A DNA stretch of 55,043 bases from an uncultured Bacilli bacterium (GCA_947629035.1 CANRCE010000004.1:1-55043); one strand, 5' to 3'; positions 17,538 through 26,828 are shown, numbered from the stretch's first letter. Notes: generated by a model not told the origin, from the letters alone. Numbers and translations are program-made.

Positions 17538-18191
17538 ATGAAAAGATTTAAAATAATAATCATTATATTAATTTTATTAACATTAATAATTAATTTTGTT
17601 ATGCTTGATTATTACGGATTTATTCCTAAAAAAGTATATTATGATGATGATTTTAATATAAAAAGAATAGTTAGTGATATTGATTATGATAATGATGGTA
17701 TAGATGACTATAGTGATATATTAAACGGAGCAATAGCTTATATAAAAACCAAACCTAAATATAAATCAGAATATTATGAAGGTGGATATCCACCATCAAA
17801 AATTGGCGTTTGTACTGATGTTATCTGGTATGCTTTAAATAATGCAGGTTATAATTTAAAAGAATTGGTGGATAATGATATTAAAAATAATAAAGAAAAA
17901 TACGATATAGAAATACCAGATCCTAATATTGACTTTCGAAGAGTTAAAAATTTAAATGTCTTTTTTAAAGAAAATACTATCAATCTTACAATTGATCTTA
18001 ATGATATTGCTTCTTTTCAAGCTGGTGATATCGTTGTATTTGAAAATCATATTGCCATTTTATCTGATAAAAGAAATAAAAAAGGCATCCCCTATCTTAT
18101 TCATCATGGTGGAATAAGATATGAAGAAGATGCTATTTCAAGATATAAATTAATTGGACATTATCGTTTTAAACTAATAAATCAAACTTAA
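17538..18191 (+). CDS. DUF1287-family secreted or membrane-anchored protein
   Basis: 217 aa. N-terminal membrane helix (FKIIIIILILLTLIINFVML). The DUF1287 signature follows: GVCTDVIWYALNNAGYNLKE with Cys92, then IPDPNIDFRRVKNL, and His residues near ENHIAIL and HHGG. The fold is NlpC/P60-like and a cysteine-peptidase/amidase role is plausible but unproven. Before the domain is a calcium-loop-like DIDYDNDGIDDYSD (47-60) of the dockerin/EF-hand type, which could bind calcium outside the cell. An AGGAAAGG ribosome-binding site is present. Confidence 0.8.
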   Translation: MKRFKIIIIILILLTLIINFVMLDYYGFIPKKVYYDDDFNIKRIVSDIDYDNDGIDDYSDILNGAIAYIKTKPKYKSEYYEGGYPPSKIGVCTDVIWYALNNAGYNLKELVDNDIKNNKEKYDIEIPDPNIDFRRVKNLNVFFKENTINLTIDLNDIASFQAGDIVVFENHIAILSDKRNKKGIPYLIHHGGIRYEEDAISRYKLIGHYRFKLINQT

Positions 18192-18206
18192 ATTTAAGTT
18201 TGATTT
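18179..18206. terminator. Bidirectional terminator between DUF1287 gene and nfo
   Basis: A perfect 28-bp palindrome (14-bp arms, AAATCAAACTTAAA) spans both convergent stop codons. Confidence 0.75.
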
Positions 18207-19102
18207 GCTTTTCTAATATTTAAAATCATATCTTTATCAAATTCTTTATTTCTAATCATTGCAATTTCTTCTTTATATGGAGGATATATTCTTTCTTTAG
18301 AATTATCATCATAAGTTATATATGGTGTTTCTAATATTTTAGGTATATTTTGAAGTTTTTCATGATAAATTATTTTTAATAAATTATTAAAACCTAAATA
18401 ACCAAAGCCAATATTTTCATGGCGATCTTTATGTGATCCTCTTTCATTCTTACTATCATTTATATGAAGACATTTTAATTTATCTAGTCCTATCTTTTTA
18501 TCAAATTCTAATAAAACTTCATCAAAATTACTAATATCATAACCAGCATCACTAATATGACAAGTATCTAGACAAACTCCTAATTTAGAAGAAGATACAC
18601 CATTTATAATCGTAGCTAATTCCTCAAAATCTCTACCTATTTCATTACCTTTACCTGCCATTGTTTCTAATAAAATCATAACATCATAGTTAGTATCTAA
18701 AATAAGTTTTAATCCTCTTATAATATTAGATATCGCAATATCACGAGTAACATTGACAGCACTTCCAGGATGAAGAACTAAATATTTTATTCCAAGTAAA
18801 CTACAACGCTCTGTTTCATTAATAAGAAATGATACTGAAAAATCAAAATTATTACTATTTGCTAAATTAACTATATAAGGTGCATGTACAATAATATTAG
18901 CTAAATCAATATTATTTTCCCTCATTAATTTATAAGCCTCTAAAGTTAGGGCATCATTTATTTGTCCACGATTAGTATTTTGAGGAGCTCCTGTATAAAA
19001 CATAAAAGTATTAGCATTATAACTTAAAGCCTCTTTTACACTTCCTAAAAGTTGAGTATCATTTTTAAATGATACATGACTTCCTATAATTAATTCTTTC
19101 AT
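18194..19102 (-). CDS. nfo: Endonuclease IV (AP endonuclease)
   Basis: TIM-barrel zinc enzyme that nicks DNA 5' of abasic sites in base excision repair. Seen: IGSHVSFKN at the start, FMFYTGAPQN, the metal-binding LLETMAGKGNE, CLDTCHISDAGYD, HINDSKNERGSHKDRHENIG and the final LETPY. The 302-aa length is normal. GAGGTAGG precedes the ATG. It stands alone, convergent with the DUF1287 gene. Confidence 0.96.
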   Translation of the reverse strand: MKELIIGSHVSFKNDTQLLGSVKEALSYNANTFMFYTGAPQNTNRGQINDALTLEAYKLMRENNIDLANIIVHAPYIVNLANSNNFDFSVSFLINETERCSLLGIKYLVLHPGSAVNVTRDIAISNIIRGLKLILDTNYDVMILLETMAGKGNEIGRDFEELATIINGVSSSKLGVCLDTCHISDAGYDISNFDEVLLEFDKKIGLDKLKCLHINDSKNERGSHKDRHENIGFGYLGFNNLLKIIYHEKLQNIPKILETPYITYDDNSKERIYPPYKEEIAMIRNKEFDKDMILNIRKANQT

Positions 19103-19142
19103 TTACCTACCTCATTTCATTATTATTGTAACATATTTTAAG

Positions 19143-19167
19143 CAAAAGAAAAAGCGAATTTTCGCTT
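19143..19167 (-). terminator. Terminator of the 19196 pseudopilin gene
   Basis: AAGCGAA/TTCGCTT hairpin followed by TTTTTC and TTTTG on the minus strand. Confidence 0.65.
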
Positions 19168-19195
19168 AATTTTATTATTCACAATTTCCCATTAA

Positions 19196-19723
19196 TTAAC
19201 TTAAAGCATTTGCTTTAGATGCAGTACTTAACGCAAAAGTAACTTTATCTGCTCCACCTACTTGAAATCTTCCACCAGTAGTTGCTACTAATAATACCTC
19301 TACAGAATCATCTGCTGTTACTTTAATTGATGAACAAGTTGAAGCTGTAGGATTCCCACTACCACTATATGCTGTTCCATCACTTTTTAAATCATTTGCA
19401 GATAATTTAGCAGATGTAAACAATGTTTTACCAGTGGTTGTTGTAACACCACTTAAACAATGCCATTCATGATCTTTTAAAGTTTCTGGAGCATCTCCCA
19501 CAACTTGTACGTATTCTGAACCACCAAAAGCAAGTTCATCTGAAGCTACACCATCAGTATACCAAGTTGCTATTTCTTTAGCTTGTGAATGCAATCCTGA
19601 TAATCTTGCATCATTTATTGAATCTAATACTGTAGGAATTGTTACTATCAAAATAATGGCTAAAATGACAATAATAGCTAGCAATTCAATTAACGTAAAA
19701 CCTTTTTCATTTAATTTTTTCAT
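19196..19723 (-). CDS. Type IV pilin-like protein 1 (class III prepilin leader)
   Basis: 175 aa. MKKLNEKGFTLIELLAIIVI is a canonical prepilin leader: cleavage after the Gly of KG, Phe+1 and Glu+5 kept. Then the N-terminal helix (AIILIVTIPTVLDSINDARL) and a small globular domain with two cysteines near WHCLSG and TASTCSS that may form a disulphide. It resembles ComGC/GspG-type pseudopilins in the N-terminal part only. Its processing enzyme is probably the 8233 peptidase. It stands as a single gene with its own terminator. Confidence 0.9.
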   Translation of the reverse strand: MKKLNEKGFTLIELLAIIVILAIILIVTIPTVLDSINDARLSGLHSQAKEIATWYTDGVASDELAFGGSEYVQVVGDAPETLKDHEWHCLSGVTTTTGKTLFTSAKLSANDLKSDGTAYSGSGNPTASTCSSIKVTADDSVEVLLVATTGGRFQVGGADKVTFALSTASKANALS

Positions 19724-19771
19724 TATTAAGTCCTCCTCTATTTCATATTAAATATATCATATTTTAAATTG

Positions 19772-20326
19772 TTAGTCAATTACTTTTTGGTAAATAAATA
19801 CATATTTATCTTTATATTTTTTATTTTTAATTAATTTTAAAAAATCATAATTATCATTTAATATATCATCTCTAAATTCTAAAATTAATTTCCCATTTAA
19901 AGATAATAAATCATTTTTAATTATTAAATTTATTATACTATCTATAATTTTATAATCATAAGGAGGATCTACAAATATTAAATCAAATTTTATTTTTTGA
20001 CTACTAAATAATGATAAAGCATCCTTATAATCCATATTTTTTATCATAACTTTATCATTTATTTTAAAATTATTAATAGTTTTAGTTAATTGTTTTATAA
20101 CCTCTTTATTATTATCAATAAAATAACAATATTTTGCCCCATTACTTATAGCTTCAATTCCTAAACTACCTGAACCCGAAAATAAATCTAGACAAATAGC
20201 ACCTTGTATATCATTTTGAATTGAAGAAAAAATTGATTCTTTTACTCTTGCCATTGTTGGTCTAGTTCCTTTTATATTGTATCCCTCGATAATTCTTCCC
20301 TTTAAAAAGCCACTAATTACACGCAT
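19772..20326 (-). CDS. rsmD: 16S rRNA (guanine(966)-N(2))-methyltransferase
   Basis: SAM-dependent methyltransferase that modifies G966 of 16S rRNA. Seen: RVISGFLKGRIIEG and TRPTMARVKESIFSSI at the N-terminus, the SAM-binding LDLFSGSGSLGIEAISNGA and the catalytic DPPYD motif. The 184-aa length is typical. It follows a ylbF-like gene as rsmD (ylbH) does in B. subtilis, though coaD, which follows there, is absent here. Confidence 0.95.
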   Translation of the reverse strand: MRVISGFLKGRIIEGYNIKGTRPTMARVKESIFSSIQNDIQGAICLDLFSGSGSLGIEAISNGAKYCYFIDNNKEVIKQLTKTINNFKINDKVMIKNMDYKDALSLFSSQKIKFDLIFVDPPYDYKIIDSIINLIIKNDLLSLNGKLILEFRDDILNDNYDFLKLIKNKKYKDKYVFIYQKVID

Positions 20327-20338
20327 AATAACACCTAC

Positions 20339-20638
20339 TTACTTTTTACAATTTTTAGTAGCAATTATTTTTTTATATCTACTATTTATTTCTAAAACAA
20401 TATAATTTAATTTATTATAATTATCAATATAATTTTTATAATTTTCATCTTGATATAATTCTTTTTTTATTTCTATTAATTGCTTATCAGATATATCTTC
20501 ATTTTTAGCTTTATCTATTAAGGATATAAGTCTTGGACTTAACATTACTTTAAGTTTATATTTTTGAATATTTTTTATAATATCACTATTTTCTAAAACT
20601 GATATCAATTCATAAGTTTTTTTTATTATTTTATTCAT
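20339..20638 (-). CDS. YlbF/YmcA-family protein
   Basis: 99 aa, all-helical, charged. The tail DENYKNYIDNYNKLNYIVLE is like the helical hairpin of YlbF/YmcA-type proteins, which in B. subtilis form the Y-complex with YaaT, affecting RNase Y, competence and sporulation. The sequence is divergent; the main support is position directly upstream of rsmD in a ylbD-ylbE-...-ylbF-rsmD order. No iron-sulfur cysteine cluster at the C-terminus as in Bacillus YlbF (only one Cys near the end). Start at the ATG at 20638, with GGTGAT upstream; an in-frame GTG lies six codons earlier. Confidence 0.6.
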   Translation of the reverse strand: MNKIIKKTYELISVLENSDIIKNIQKYKLKVMLSPRLISLIDKAKNEDISDKQLIEIKKELYQDENYKNYIDNYNKLNYIVLEINSRYKKIIATKNCKK

Positions 20639-20714
20639 AATATCACCATTTTTCACTTATCAGTATTAGTATATATTAATTTTAATTTAATATCAAGTTT
20701 TAAAAAAAAGAAAT

Positions 20715-21452
20715 CTATTTAGACTTCTTTTCTAATGCTCTTAATACCTCGATTGGCAAAGCAAAAATAATTGTATTAGATTGATCTGAAGATACATCAT
20801 TTATTGTTGATAATGTTCTTAAATGTAGAGCTCCCTCACTATTTGACATAATTGAAGCTGCTTTAGCAAGATTTTCGGCTGCTTCAACTTCACCGACAGA
20901 TTTAGTAATAACTGCTTGTTTTTCTCTTTCTGCTTCGGCAATTTTAGCTATTACTCTTTGCATCTCTTCTGGTAGAGCTACATCTTTTAATTCAACATTT
21001 TCAACTTTAATTCCCCATGGATCAGTAGCAGCATCAATAATTTTGCATATCTCCGTACTAATTTTTTCCCTTTCTGATAAAAGTTCATCTAAAGATACAG
21101 AACCTACAGCATTTCGCATAGTTGTTTGAGCAAGTTGACTTACAGCATAATAAAAGTTTTCTACTTCCAATATTGCTTTTGAAGCATCAAATACTTTATA
21201 GTAAATAACAGCATTTATTCTAATTGAAACATTATCTTTAGTAATTGCATCTTGTTCTGGAACATCAACTGCTTTTGTTCTAATATCGACTTTACGATAA
21301 GAATTTACAACTGGTAAAACGATATGCCAGCCTGGATTTAAAACTTTATCGAACTTACCAAAACGAAACAAAATGCCTCTTTCATATTGATCTATTTGTC
21401 TTATTGATGATAAAACAATAACAATTATAAGTATCAATAATACTACTAACAA
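20715..21452 (-). CDS. Slipin (stomatin/SPFH-family membrane protein)
   Basis: 245 aa. One N-terminal membrane segment (LVVLLILIIVIVLSSI), then an SPFH/Band 7 domain: QIDQYERGILFRFGKFDKVL, PGWHIVLPVVNSYRKVDIRT, and the coiled EREKISTEICKII and IAEAEREKQAVITKSVGEVE. It scaffolds membrane microdomains. Slipins usually pair with an NfeD protease partner, which is not here. The start appears to be the TTG at 21452: GGAGG lies about 10 nt upstream, and the two ATGs between them are out of frame. It interrupts the ylbE-ylbF order. Confidence 0.9.
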   Translation of the reverse strand: MLVVLLILIIVIVLSSIRQIDQYERGILFRFGKFDKVLNPGWHIVLPVVNSYRKVDIRTKAVDVPEQDAITKDNVSIRINAVIYYKVFDASKAILEVENFYYAVSQLAQTTMRNAVGSVSLDELLSEREKISTEICKIIDAATDPWGIKVENVELKDVALPEEMQRVIAKIAEAEREKQAVITKSVGEVEAAENLAKAASIMSNSEGALHLRTLSTINDVSSDQSNTIIFALPIEVLRALEKKSK

Positions 21453-21509
21453 AATACATCATACCTCCTCATATCTTTATTATATAATATTTATTTTTGT
21501 TTGTAAATA

Positions 21510-21731
21510 TCATTTCAAAACATCAAGAAAGCTTTGTAACATCGTAATATTATTTAGTAGTTTATTTACTCTATCCATAGGTTTTAATTCATATTTATCT
21601 TTCATATCCATAATAAATTCCCTAAAACTTAAAGGATCTCTATTTAATATTTTATACCATTTAGGATTTTCTCTTATAAATTTTATATAATTTATATTAC
21701 TATTTAGTTTATATTGAATATCTAAAGTCAT
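21510..21731 (-). CDS. ylbE: YlbE-like protein
   Basis: 73 aa. It matches the small YlbE-like family: FIRENPKWYKILNRDPLSFR near the N-terminus corresponds to FIREQPYWYRKLSRNP in Bacillus as I recall it. Function unknown. The ATG overlaps the ylbD stop by one base, so the two are translationally linked as in B. subtilis. Only this short helical protein is encoded; no motif for an activity. Confidence 0.8.
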   Translation of the reverse strand: MTLDIQYKLNSNINYIKFIRENPKWYKILNRDPLSFREFIMDMKDKYELKPMDRVNKLLNNITMLQSFLDVLK

Positions 21732-22087
21732 TAATCTTCAAAACTCCTATATAATGGTCTTGGTTGATAAGTACTTTGAGTATTATTATCAGAATTTACA
21801 AATAAATCTCCAAATAAACCTATAGCCTTTTGAAGTGAGGTTATTCCATCTTGAACTTTTTTTACATCCATATTTTTAGCCATTTCTAAAAAATCTTGAA
21901 TTGTCGTAGGTCCTTTTGCTTTTTCTTTAACTTCTTTTTTATCTTTATCTAAATAATCTTTCCAAGCTTCCTCATCTTCACCATATAAACTATATATTTC
22001 ATAAAATTTTTGCCATGTCATTTCATTATTTTTTACATAATTTATCAAAATAGGATTTTTTCTTACAAATTCTTTAAAGCTATCCAT
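21731..22087 (-). CDS. ylbD: YlbD-like spore coat protein
   Basis: 118 aa. The start MDSFKEFVRKNPILINYVKN, then MTWQKFYEIYSLYGEDEEAW, fits the YlbD coat-protein family (FKQFVKKHPKLI..., RTWQEFFEEWYLLGEDD in Bacillus as I recall it). The following segment (DFLEMAKNMDVKKVQDGITS) is the helical part that precedes QKAIGLF. It is a minor coat component in Bacillus. A GGTGG ribosome-binding site precedes the ATG. It is translated from the same transcript as a 48-aa membrane peptide upstream. Confidence 0.85.
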   Translation of the reverse strand: MDSFKEFVRKNPILINYVKNNEMTWQKFYEIYSLYGEDEEAWKDYLDKDKKEVKEKAKGPTTIQDFLEMAKNMDVKKVQDGITSLQKAIGLFGDLFVNSDNNTQSTYQPRPLYRSFED

Positions 22088-22099
22088 ATAACCACCTAG

Positions 22100-22246
22100 T
22101 TAATTATATGCTAAAAATTTAAAAAAAGTTATCATCATATCTTCATATTTTACTTTATAAACGATTACCATTATTAAAATAACAATCAAAAGAGCAAAGA
22201 TACCAATTATACCAATAATTCTACTTATACTAGTCTTTTTTTCCAT
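22100..22246 (-). CDS. 48-aa single-pass membrane peptide
   Basis: Small open reading frame MEKKTSISRIIGIIGIFALL with a hydrophobic helix of about 25 residues and a short Lys/Tyr-containing tail ending KFLAYN. An AGGAG ribosome-binding site lies 6-7 nt before the ATG. It overlaps the 3' end of the P-type ATPase gene by 22 nt and ends 12 nt before ylbD, a gene-like spacing in a tight operon. Not recognised as a family; could be a small spore- or divisome-linked membrane protein. Confidence 0.6.
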   Translation of the reverse strand: MEKKTSISRIIGIIGIFALLIVILIMVIVYKVKYEDMMITFFKFLAYN

Positions 22247-24534
22247 TTATTTCTCCTCATTAATTTTTCCATAATCTTATCGTAAATATCTTCAAAGAAT
22301 TCAATAATATATATATCCATAAACGCTAAAGATAATATTAAAAGAATAGCTAAAATATTAAATCTTGATACCAAAAATAAATCAGGCAATAAAATTAATA
22401 ATTCAAAAAATACAATTATACAAAAACATAATAATATTTCTCTTCTTAAATTAAGAGGCTTACAAATATTATATAATAATCTCATGTTGATAAGACCTGT
22501 TAAAGCCACTATAATTAATCTAAATTTTTCAAAATCTTTATGAAAAATTGTACAAATCATAATAAGTAAAAAGATATTTACAAATACACATATACCACTA
22601 GGTAAAGCATTTCTAAAAACTTTTATAATAAAGCCTGATGTTACTTTTTTATAATTAGGTTCTAATGCCAAGAAAAATGATGGAAGTCCAACACAAATAG
22701 AGCTTATTAAAGATAATTGAATTGGATAAAAAGGATATTCATGAGAAATAACAATTGATAAAATAGACAGAATAAAAGAATAAGTTGTTTTAACTAAATA
22801 TAAACTTGCTACTTTTTCTATATTATTAACTACTCTTCTTCCCTCATTTACAATACTTGGTAAAACACCAAAATCGGCAGTAGTCAAAACAACATCTGAT
22901 GCACTTCTTGCAGCGCTAATACCAGAAGCTAGAGCAATACCACAATCAGCTTCTTTTAAAGCTAAAATATCATTTACACCATCACCAATCATCGCTACTG
23001 TACTATTTTCTTTTAAAGCTTTTATAATGCTTTGTTTCTGATATGGCGTAACTCTTCCAAAAATAGTATAATCATTAACTATCTTTTTTAATTCTTCAAA
23101 ATCTTGAGGTAATGCTGTTCCTGATATATATTTATCATAGTTTTCAAAATCTAACTGTCTTAAAATACTTGATACCGTAAGAGGATCATCTCCAGATATT
23201 ATCTTAATATTAACTTCTTGTTCTTTAAAATAATTTAATGTATCTTTAGCATTTTTTCGAACATTATCTTTTATTGCGATAAAAGCTATTACTTTTATTT
23301 TATTAGTGCTTTCTTCTGCTAAAGTAAGAATACGATATCCTTTTTCCAAATAAGTTAATAAATAACTATCATATTTCGTTATTTTCTCTTTTGTTATGTA
23401 TTCTAATGCTCCAAGATAATAAGTTTTATTTTTAAAAACAACTTTACTATATTTTCTTGATGAAGAAAAAGGAATTCTTTCTACTACTTCATAATTATTC
23501 TTTTGTTTAAAGTGTTTTTTTAAAGCAATATCAGTAGCATTATTACTACTCTCATCTAACATGTTACCTATAATTTCTTCAATATCACTTTTTTTATCTA
23601 TAGCTATTACATCAACAACTTCCATTGTTCCATCAGTAATTGTTCCCGTTTTATCTAAACATAAAACATCAACACAAGATAAAACTTCTATACCATGAAG
23701 TTTTTGAATAACAACTTTTTTTCTTGCCATTTTAATTACTCCAACAGTTAAAGCTACTGAAGTTAGTAAAACTAACCCCTCCGGTATCATTCCAATAATA
23801 CCTGCAACTGTCGATAAAATTGCTTCACTATAAGTTTGATTACTATAAAAATATTGAGATATAAATAATAAGATACCAGTTGGTACAATTAAAAAAGTTA
23901 CAAATTTTAATATTTGATTAATTACTTTTTTTAAGTAGGAAGAATCATCTTTTATAACACTAGCTTCTTTTATAAGACTACTTGCATAATTATCTTTTCC
24001 AATGTTTGTTACTTTAGCATAACATTTACCACTTACAATGATTGATCCAGATAATAAACTATCATCTTTTTTCTTTAAAAGAGCATCAGATTCTCCAGTT
24101 ACAACAGACTCATCAACTTCACATGATGAAGACTTTACTATTACAGCATCTACGACTACATCATCACCACTATGTAATACCATAATATCATCTAAAACCA
24201 ACTCTTGTGGTTTAATTTCTTCTTCTTTTCCATCTCTAATTACAGTAACTAAATCTTGATTAGAAATAGCTAATTTATCTAGAATATGTTTGGCTTTTAT
24301 TTCTTGAATTATTGCAATAATAGTATTAAATAAAATAGTATTTACGAATAAAACATTTTGAATAGAACCTGTAGTTAATACTAATATTGCTAAAATAATA
24401 TTTAATAAATTAAATAAAGTTAAAAGATTAGATATAACAATTGTCTTAATACTTCTTGTATATTTAACTTTATCATTGTTTACAAGTCCATTATTATATC
24501 GATATTCTACTTCTTGTCTTGTTAATCCATTCAT
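22225..24534 (-). CDS. CtpE-like P-type cation-transporting ATPase
   Basis: 769-aa P-type ATPase. Seen: N-terminal GLTRQEVEYRYNNGLVN, actuator motif TGES (146-149), membrane-helix-4 motif PEGL (251-254) in GMIPEGLVLLTSVALTVG, phosphorylation site DKTGT (294-298), hinge GDGVNDILALKEADCGIALA, and ten or so membrane helices. PEGL followed by VLLTS, and the N-terminal pattern, are as in mycobacterial CtpE, a calcium importer; specificity is inferred, and calcium would suit a spore former. No metal-binding N-terminal domain (no CxxC), so not a copper ATPase. AAGGAAG precedes the ATG. Confidence 0.85.
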   Translation of the reverse strand: MNGLTRQEVEYRYNNGLVNNDKVKYTRSIKTIVISNLLTLFNLLNIILAILVLTTGSIQNVLFVNTILFNTIIAIIQEIKAKHILDKLAISNQDLVTVIRDGKEEEIKPQELVLDDIMVLHSGDDVVVDAVIVKSSSCEVDESVVTGESDALLKKKDDSLLSGSIIVSGKCYAKVTNIGKDNYASSLIKEASVIKDDSSYLKKVINQILKFVTFLIVPTGILLFISQYFYSNQTYSEAILSTVAGIIGMIPEGLVLLTSVALTVGVIKMARKKVVIQKLHGIEVLSCVDVLCLDKTGTITDGTMEVVDVIAIDKKSDIEEIIGNMLDESSNNATDIALKKHFKQKNNYEVVERIPFSSSRKYSKVVFKNKTYYLGALEYITKEKITKYDSYLLTYLEKGYRILTLAEESTNKIKVIAFIAIKDNVRKNAKDTLNYFKEQEVNIKIISGDDPLTVSSILRQLDFENYDKYISGTALPQDFEELKKIVNDYTIFGRVTPYQKQSIIKALKENSTVAMIGDGVNDILALKEADCGIALASGISAARSASDVVLTTADFGVLPSIVNEGRRVVNNIEKVASLYLVKTTYSFILSILSIVISHEYPFYPIQLSLISSICVGLPSFFLALEPNYKKVTSGFIIKVFRNALPSGICVFVNIFLLIMICTIFHKDFEKFRLIIVALTGLINMRLLYNICKPLNLRREILLCFCIIVFFELLILLPDLFLVSRFNILAILLILSLAFMDIYIIEFFEDIYDKIMEKLMRRNKWKKRLV

Positions 24535-24589
24535 AACTTCTTCCTTTCATTATCTTAAATATTAAAACTCATTCAATATCTATATTGTT

Positions 24590-24629
24590 AATATAAAAGC
24601 AATATGTACTAACATATTACTTTTATATT
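24590..24629 (-). terminator. Strong terminator after the M23 peptidase gene
   Basis: 17-bp stem with one mismatch (arms 24590-24606 and 24613-24629), 6-nt loop. On the minus strand it is followed by AACAATATAGA, so the run of T is in the stem itself. Confidence 0.6.
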
Positions 24630-25805
24630 TTATCTATAGAAATATCCTCCATACATTGGTGGAAAATAAATCAAATTTCTTGGATTAAAGGAATAAGAGT
24701 TAAAATCATAAGCATTATGTCCAGAAGCTAATCCAAAGTGAAGATGAGCACCTCCTGTACAACGATCATAACTTTGAGTAGATCCTCCACCCATATGACC
24801 AATAATAGTTTGATCAGTTACTTTTTGACCTGCTTCAACCGTAATATTAAGCAAATGCATATAAACAGTCGTGTATTCAACACCATTGACAATATGATAT
24901 ATCCATACCATATTACCTCCACAAGTACTTGGATTAGCAGCAGTATGTCTAACTACTCTTGCTACTGTTCCAGCAGCTGCTGCATATACATTAGTTCCCT
25001 CTGGTACACAAGATAAGTCAATCGCATGATGTCCTCCTCCTCCAGACCAGTCAGTTCTCTCATTAAAGCCGGTATATTCACTTGTTACACATCCCGTAGT
25101 AAGAGGATACTTCCATCCATTTGCATATTGAATTGGTTCACAGCTACTTATATCTTGATTACGACCACAACCTAAATTTTCTAATCTTGTTATTTCTTTT
25201 TTTAAATCAGCAATATCTTGTTCAATTGTCGTTCCCTCTTGATTTAATTCACTTAAATTAGCTTTTAGTTTATTATTTTTAGCCGTTAATTCTTGTCGTT
25301 GACTTTCTAATTTTGTTTGCTTATCATTAAGTTCTATTTTTTTCTGTTTTAAATTTTTAATTAAAGTTTCTAACTCTTCGATTAATTCATTATTATAACC
25401 AGATAATTGAGTTACAATAGAATATCGATAAATAAAATCCGTATAATCTTCAGCTTCAAATAAATAATCTAAATAAACATTTTCTCCCGTTGATACCTGT
25501 AAAAATTTAAGTAATTCATCTGTTTCTTCTTTTTTTGAATCTATTTCTTTTTCACTTTTTTCAATATTATTTTGAGCTTCTGTTATTTCACCTTTTGTCG
25601 TTTCTATACTACTACCAATACTACTTATTTCTTTTTGTAATTTTGCTATTTCACTATCAGTAAGTTTTTTAGCATTTTTATTTTTTTCATATTCTGATTG
25701 CAAGTTGGACAATTTATCATATTTATCTTGTAAAGTTTCAGCTTTAATGCTATTAAATGGTACTAATAATAAAATTGTAAATATAAATATTTTTATTTTC
25801 TTCAT
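24630..25805 (-). CDS. Secreted coiled-coil M23-family murein hydrolase (EnvC/CwlO-like layout)
   Basis: 391 aa. A signal peptide (MKKIKIFIFTILLLVPFNSI, cleavage near KAE), then about 180 residues of coiled coil (LQDKYDKLSNLQSEYEKNKN..., ending near LENLGCG), then an M23/LytM domain with HHAIDLS, AAAAGTVARVV and GGAHLHFGL, the zinc-binding His and Asp residues and the catalytic His. It cleaves peptidoglycan cross-links; the coiled coil is usually the autoinhibitory or FtsEX-binding part in EnvC/PcsB-type proteins. The start used is the ATG at 25805; a TTG lies one codon upstream. Confidence 0.9.
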   Translation of the reverse strand: MKKIKIFIFTILLLVPFNSIKAETLQDKYDKLSNLQSEYEKNKNAKKLTDSEIAKLQKEISSIGSSIETTKGEITEAQNNIEKSEKEIDSKKEETDELLKFLQVSTGENVYLDYLFEAEDYTDFIYRYSIVTQLSGYNNELIEELETLIKNLKQKKIELNDKQTKLESQRQELTAKNNKLKANLSELNQEGTTIEQDIADLKKEITRLENLGCGRNQDISSCEPIQYANGWKYPLTTGCVTSEYTGFNERTDWSGGGGHHAIDLSCVPEGTNVYAAAAGTVARVVRHTAANPSTCGGNMVWIYHIVNGVEYTTVYMHLLNITVEAGQKVTDQTIIGHMGGGSTQSYDRCTGGAHLHFGLASGHNAYDFNSYSFNPRNLIYFPPMYGGYFYR

Positions 25806-25874
25806 CAACCATCTATCCTACCTTCCATAATATAATTATATATTAAGTTTTATAATTAGTCAAACAATAATTAA

Positions 25875-26828
25875 TTATTTACCTATTCTTTTAGTATTAC
25901 TAAAGTTTAATTTAGCTATATCATATAAAATATTTTTACCATGTTTTTCAATTAATTTTAAAGCCACATCTTCAACATAATAATTAGCCCCTTTTGGAAT
26001 AAACATACCATATTTTTGTCCCATTTTATCTATTTCTTTTATGAAGATGTATCTACTTATTAATGAAGAACAAGCAACAGCTAAACATTTATCTTCAGCT
26101 TTTGTCATAAAAGTAATATTTTCTACTTTATTTTCAATCGACTCTAAATGTTTAAAATAAGCTTTTTCACTTTCAAATTGATCGACAACAACATAATCAT
26201 ATTCAAAATTATTTTCATTAATTAAACTATATAAAGCCCTATTATGTAAAATAGCTTTTATTTTATTCATATTCATATTTGAACTATATTTTTCATTATA
26301 TTCACGATTACTTAAAATTATTGTTTTATATGGTATTACTTTAATTATTTTAGGTACAATTTTAAGTATCTGTTCATCAGATAACTTTTTAGAATCTTTA
26401 ACATTTAAATCAACTAAAAAAGGAATATTTTCGCGATTTACATAAGAAGCTGTAACTACAATAGGCCCAAAATAATCACCAGTTCCTACTTCATCACTTC
26501 CAATTGCATTTATATCTAAAGGTAGGCTTTCTTCTTGTTTTTCTTCTTGCTTACTTTCATAATTATCATCTAATTCTTTAAATTCTTCTAAAATATTGCT
26601 TCCTTTTTTAATCTCTTCCCACATACTAGCATCAATATCAGCACTCATACCTTGAAACATTGCTTTACCTGATTCATATAACGTAATTACAGTATCACCA
26701 TCCACAGCTTGAAAAATAGCATAAGGTGGTGTCTTTTCTCTAAATTTATCTTGATAAAATTCTTGCATTTTCGCTTTTGTTTCATCATCTACTTTAATAA
26801 CTTTTGTTTTGTTACTTGACACTATCAT
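25875..26828 (-). CDS. rnhC: Ribonuclease HIII
   Basis: Cleaves RNA in RNA-DNA hybrids. It has an N-terminal TBP-like domain of about 90 residues (DUF3378 type), then the RNase H fold with IGSDEVGTGDYFGPI carrying the catalytic Asp-Glu, a central RDF-like part (VVDQFESEKAYFKHLES) and the last acidic residues in EDKCLAVACSSLISRY. The length of 317 aa is typical. The ATG at 26828 follows GAGGTG; an in-frame GTG is two codons upstream. Confidence 0.95.
   Translation of the reverse strand: MIVSSNKTKVIKVDDETKAKMQEFYQDKFREKTPPYAIFQAVDGDTVITLYESGKAMFQGMSADIDASMWEEIKKGSNILEEFKELDDNYESKQEEKQEESLPLDINAIGSDEVGTGDYFGPIVVTASYVNRENIPFLVDLNVKDSKKLSDEQILKIVPKIIKVIPYKTIILSNREYNEKYSSNMNMNKIKAILHNRALYSLINENNFEYDYVVVDQFESEKAYFKHLESIENKVENITFMTKAEDKCLAVACSSLISRYIFIKEIDKMGQKYGMFIPKGANYYVEDVALKLIEKHGKNILYDIAKLNFSNTKRIGK

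Noticed and set aside
24038-25016. Plus-strand open frames antisense to the P-type ATPase and M23 genes
   Set aside because: They overlap conserved domains completely and are Ser/Thr/Cys-rich translations of the complement; not genes.
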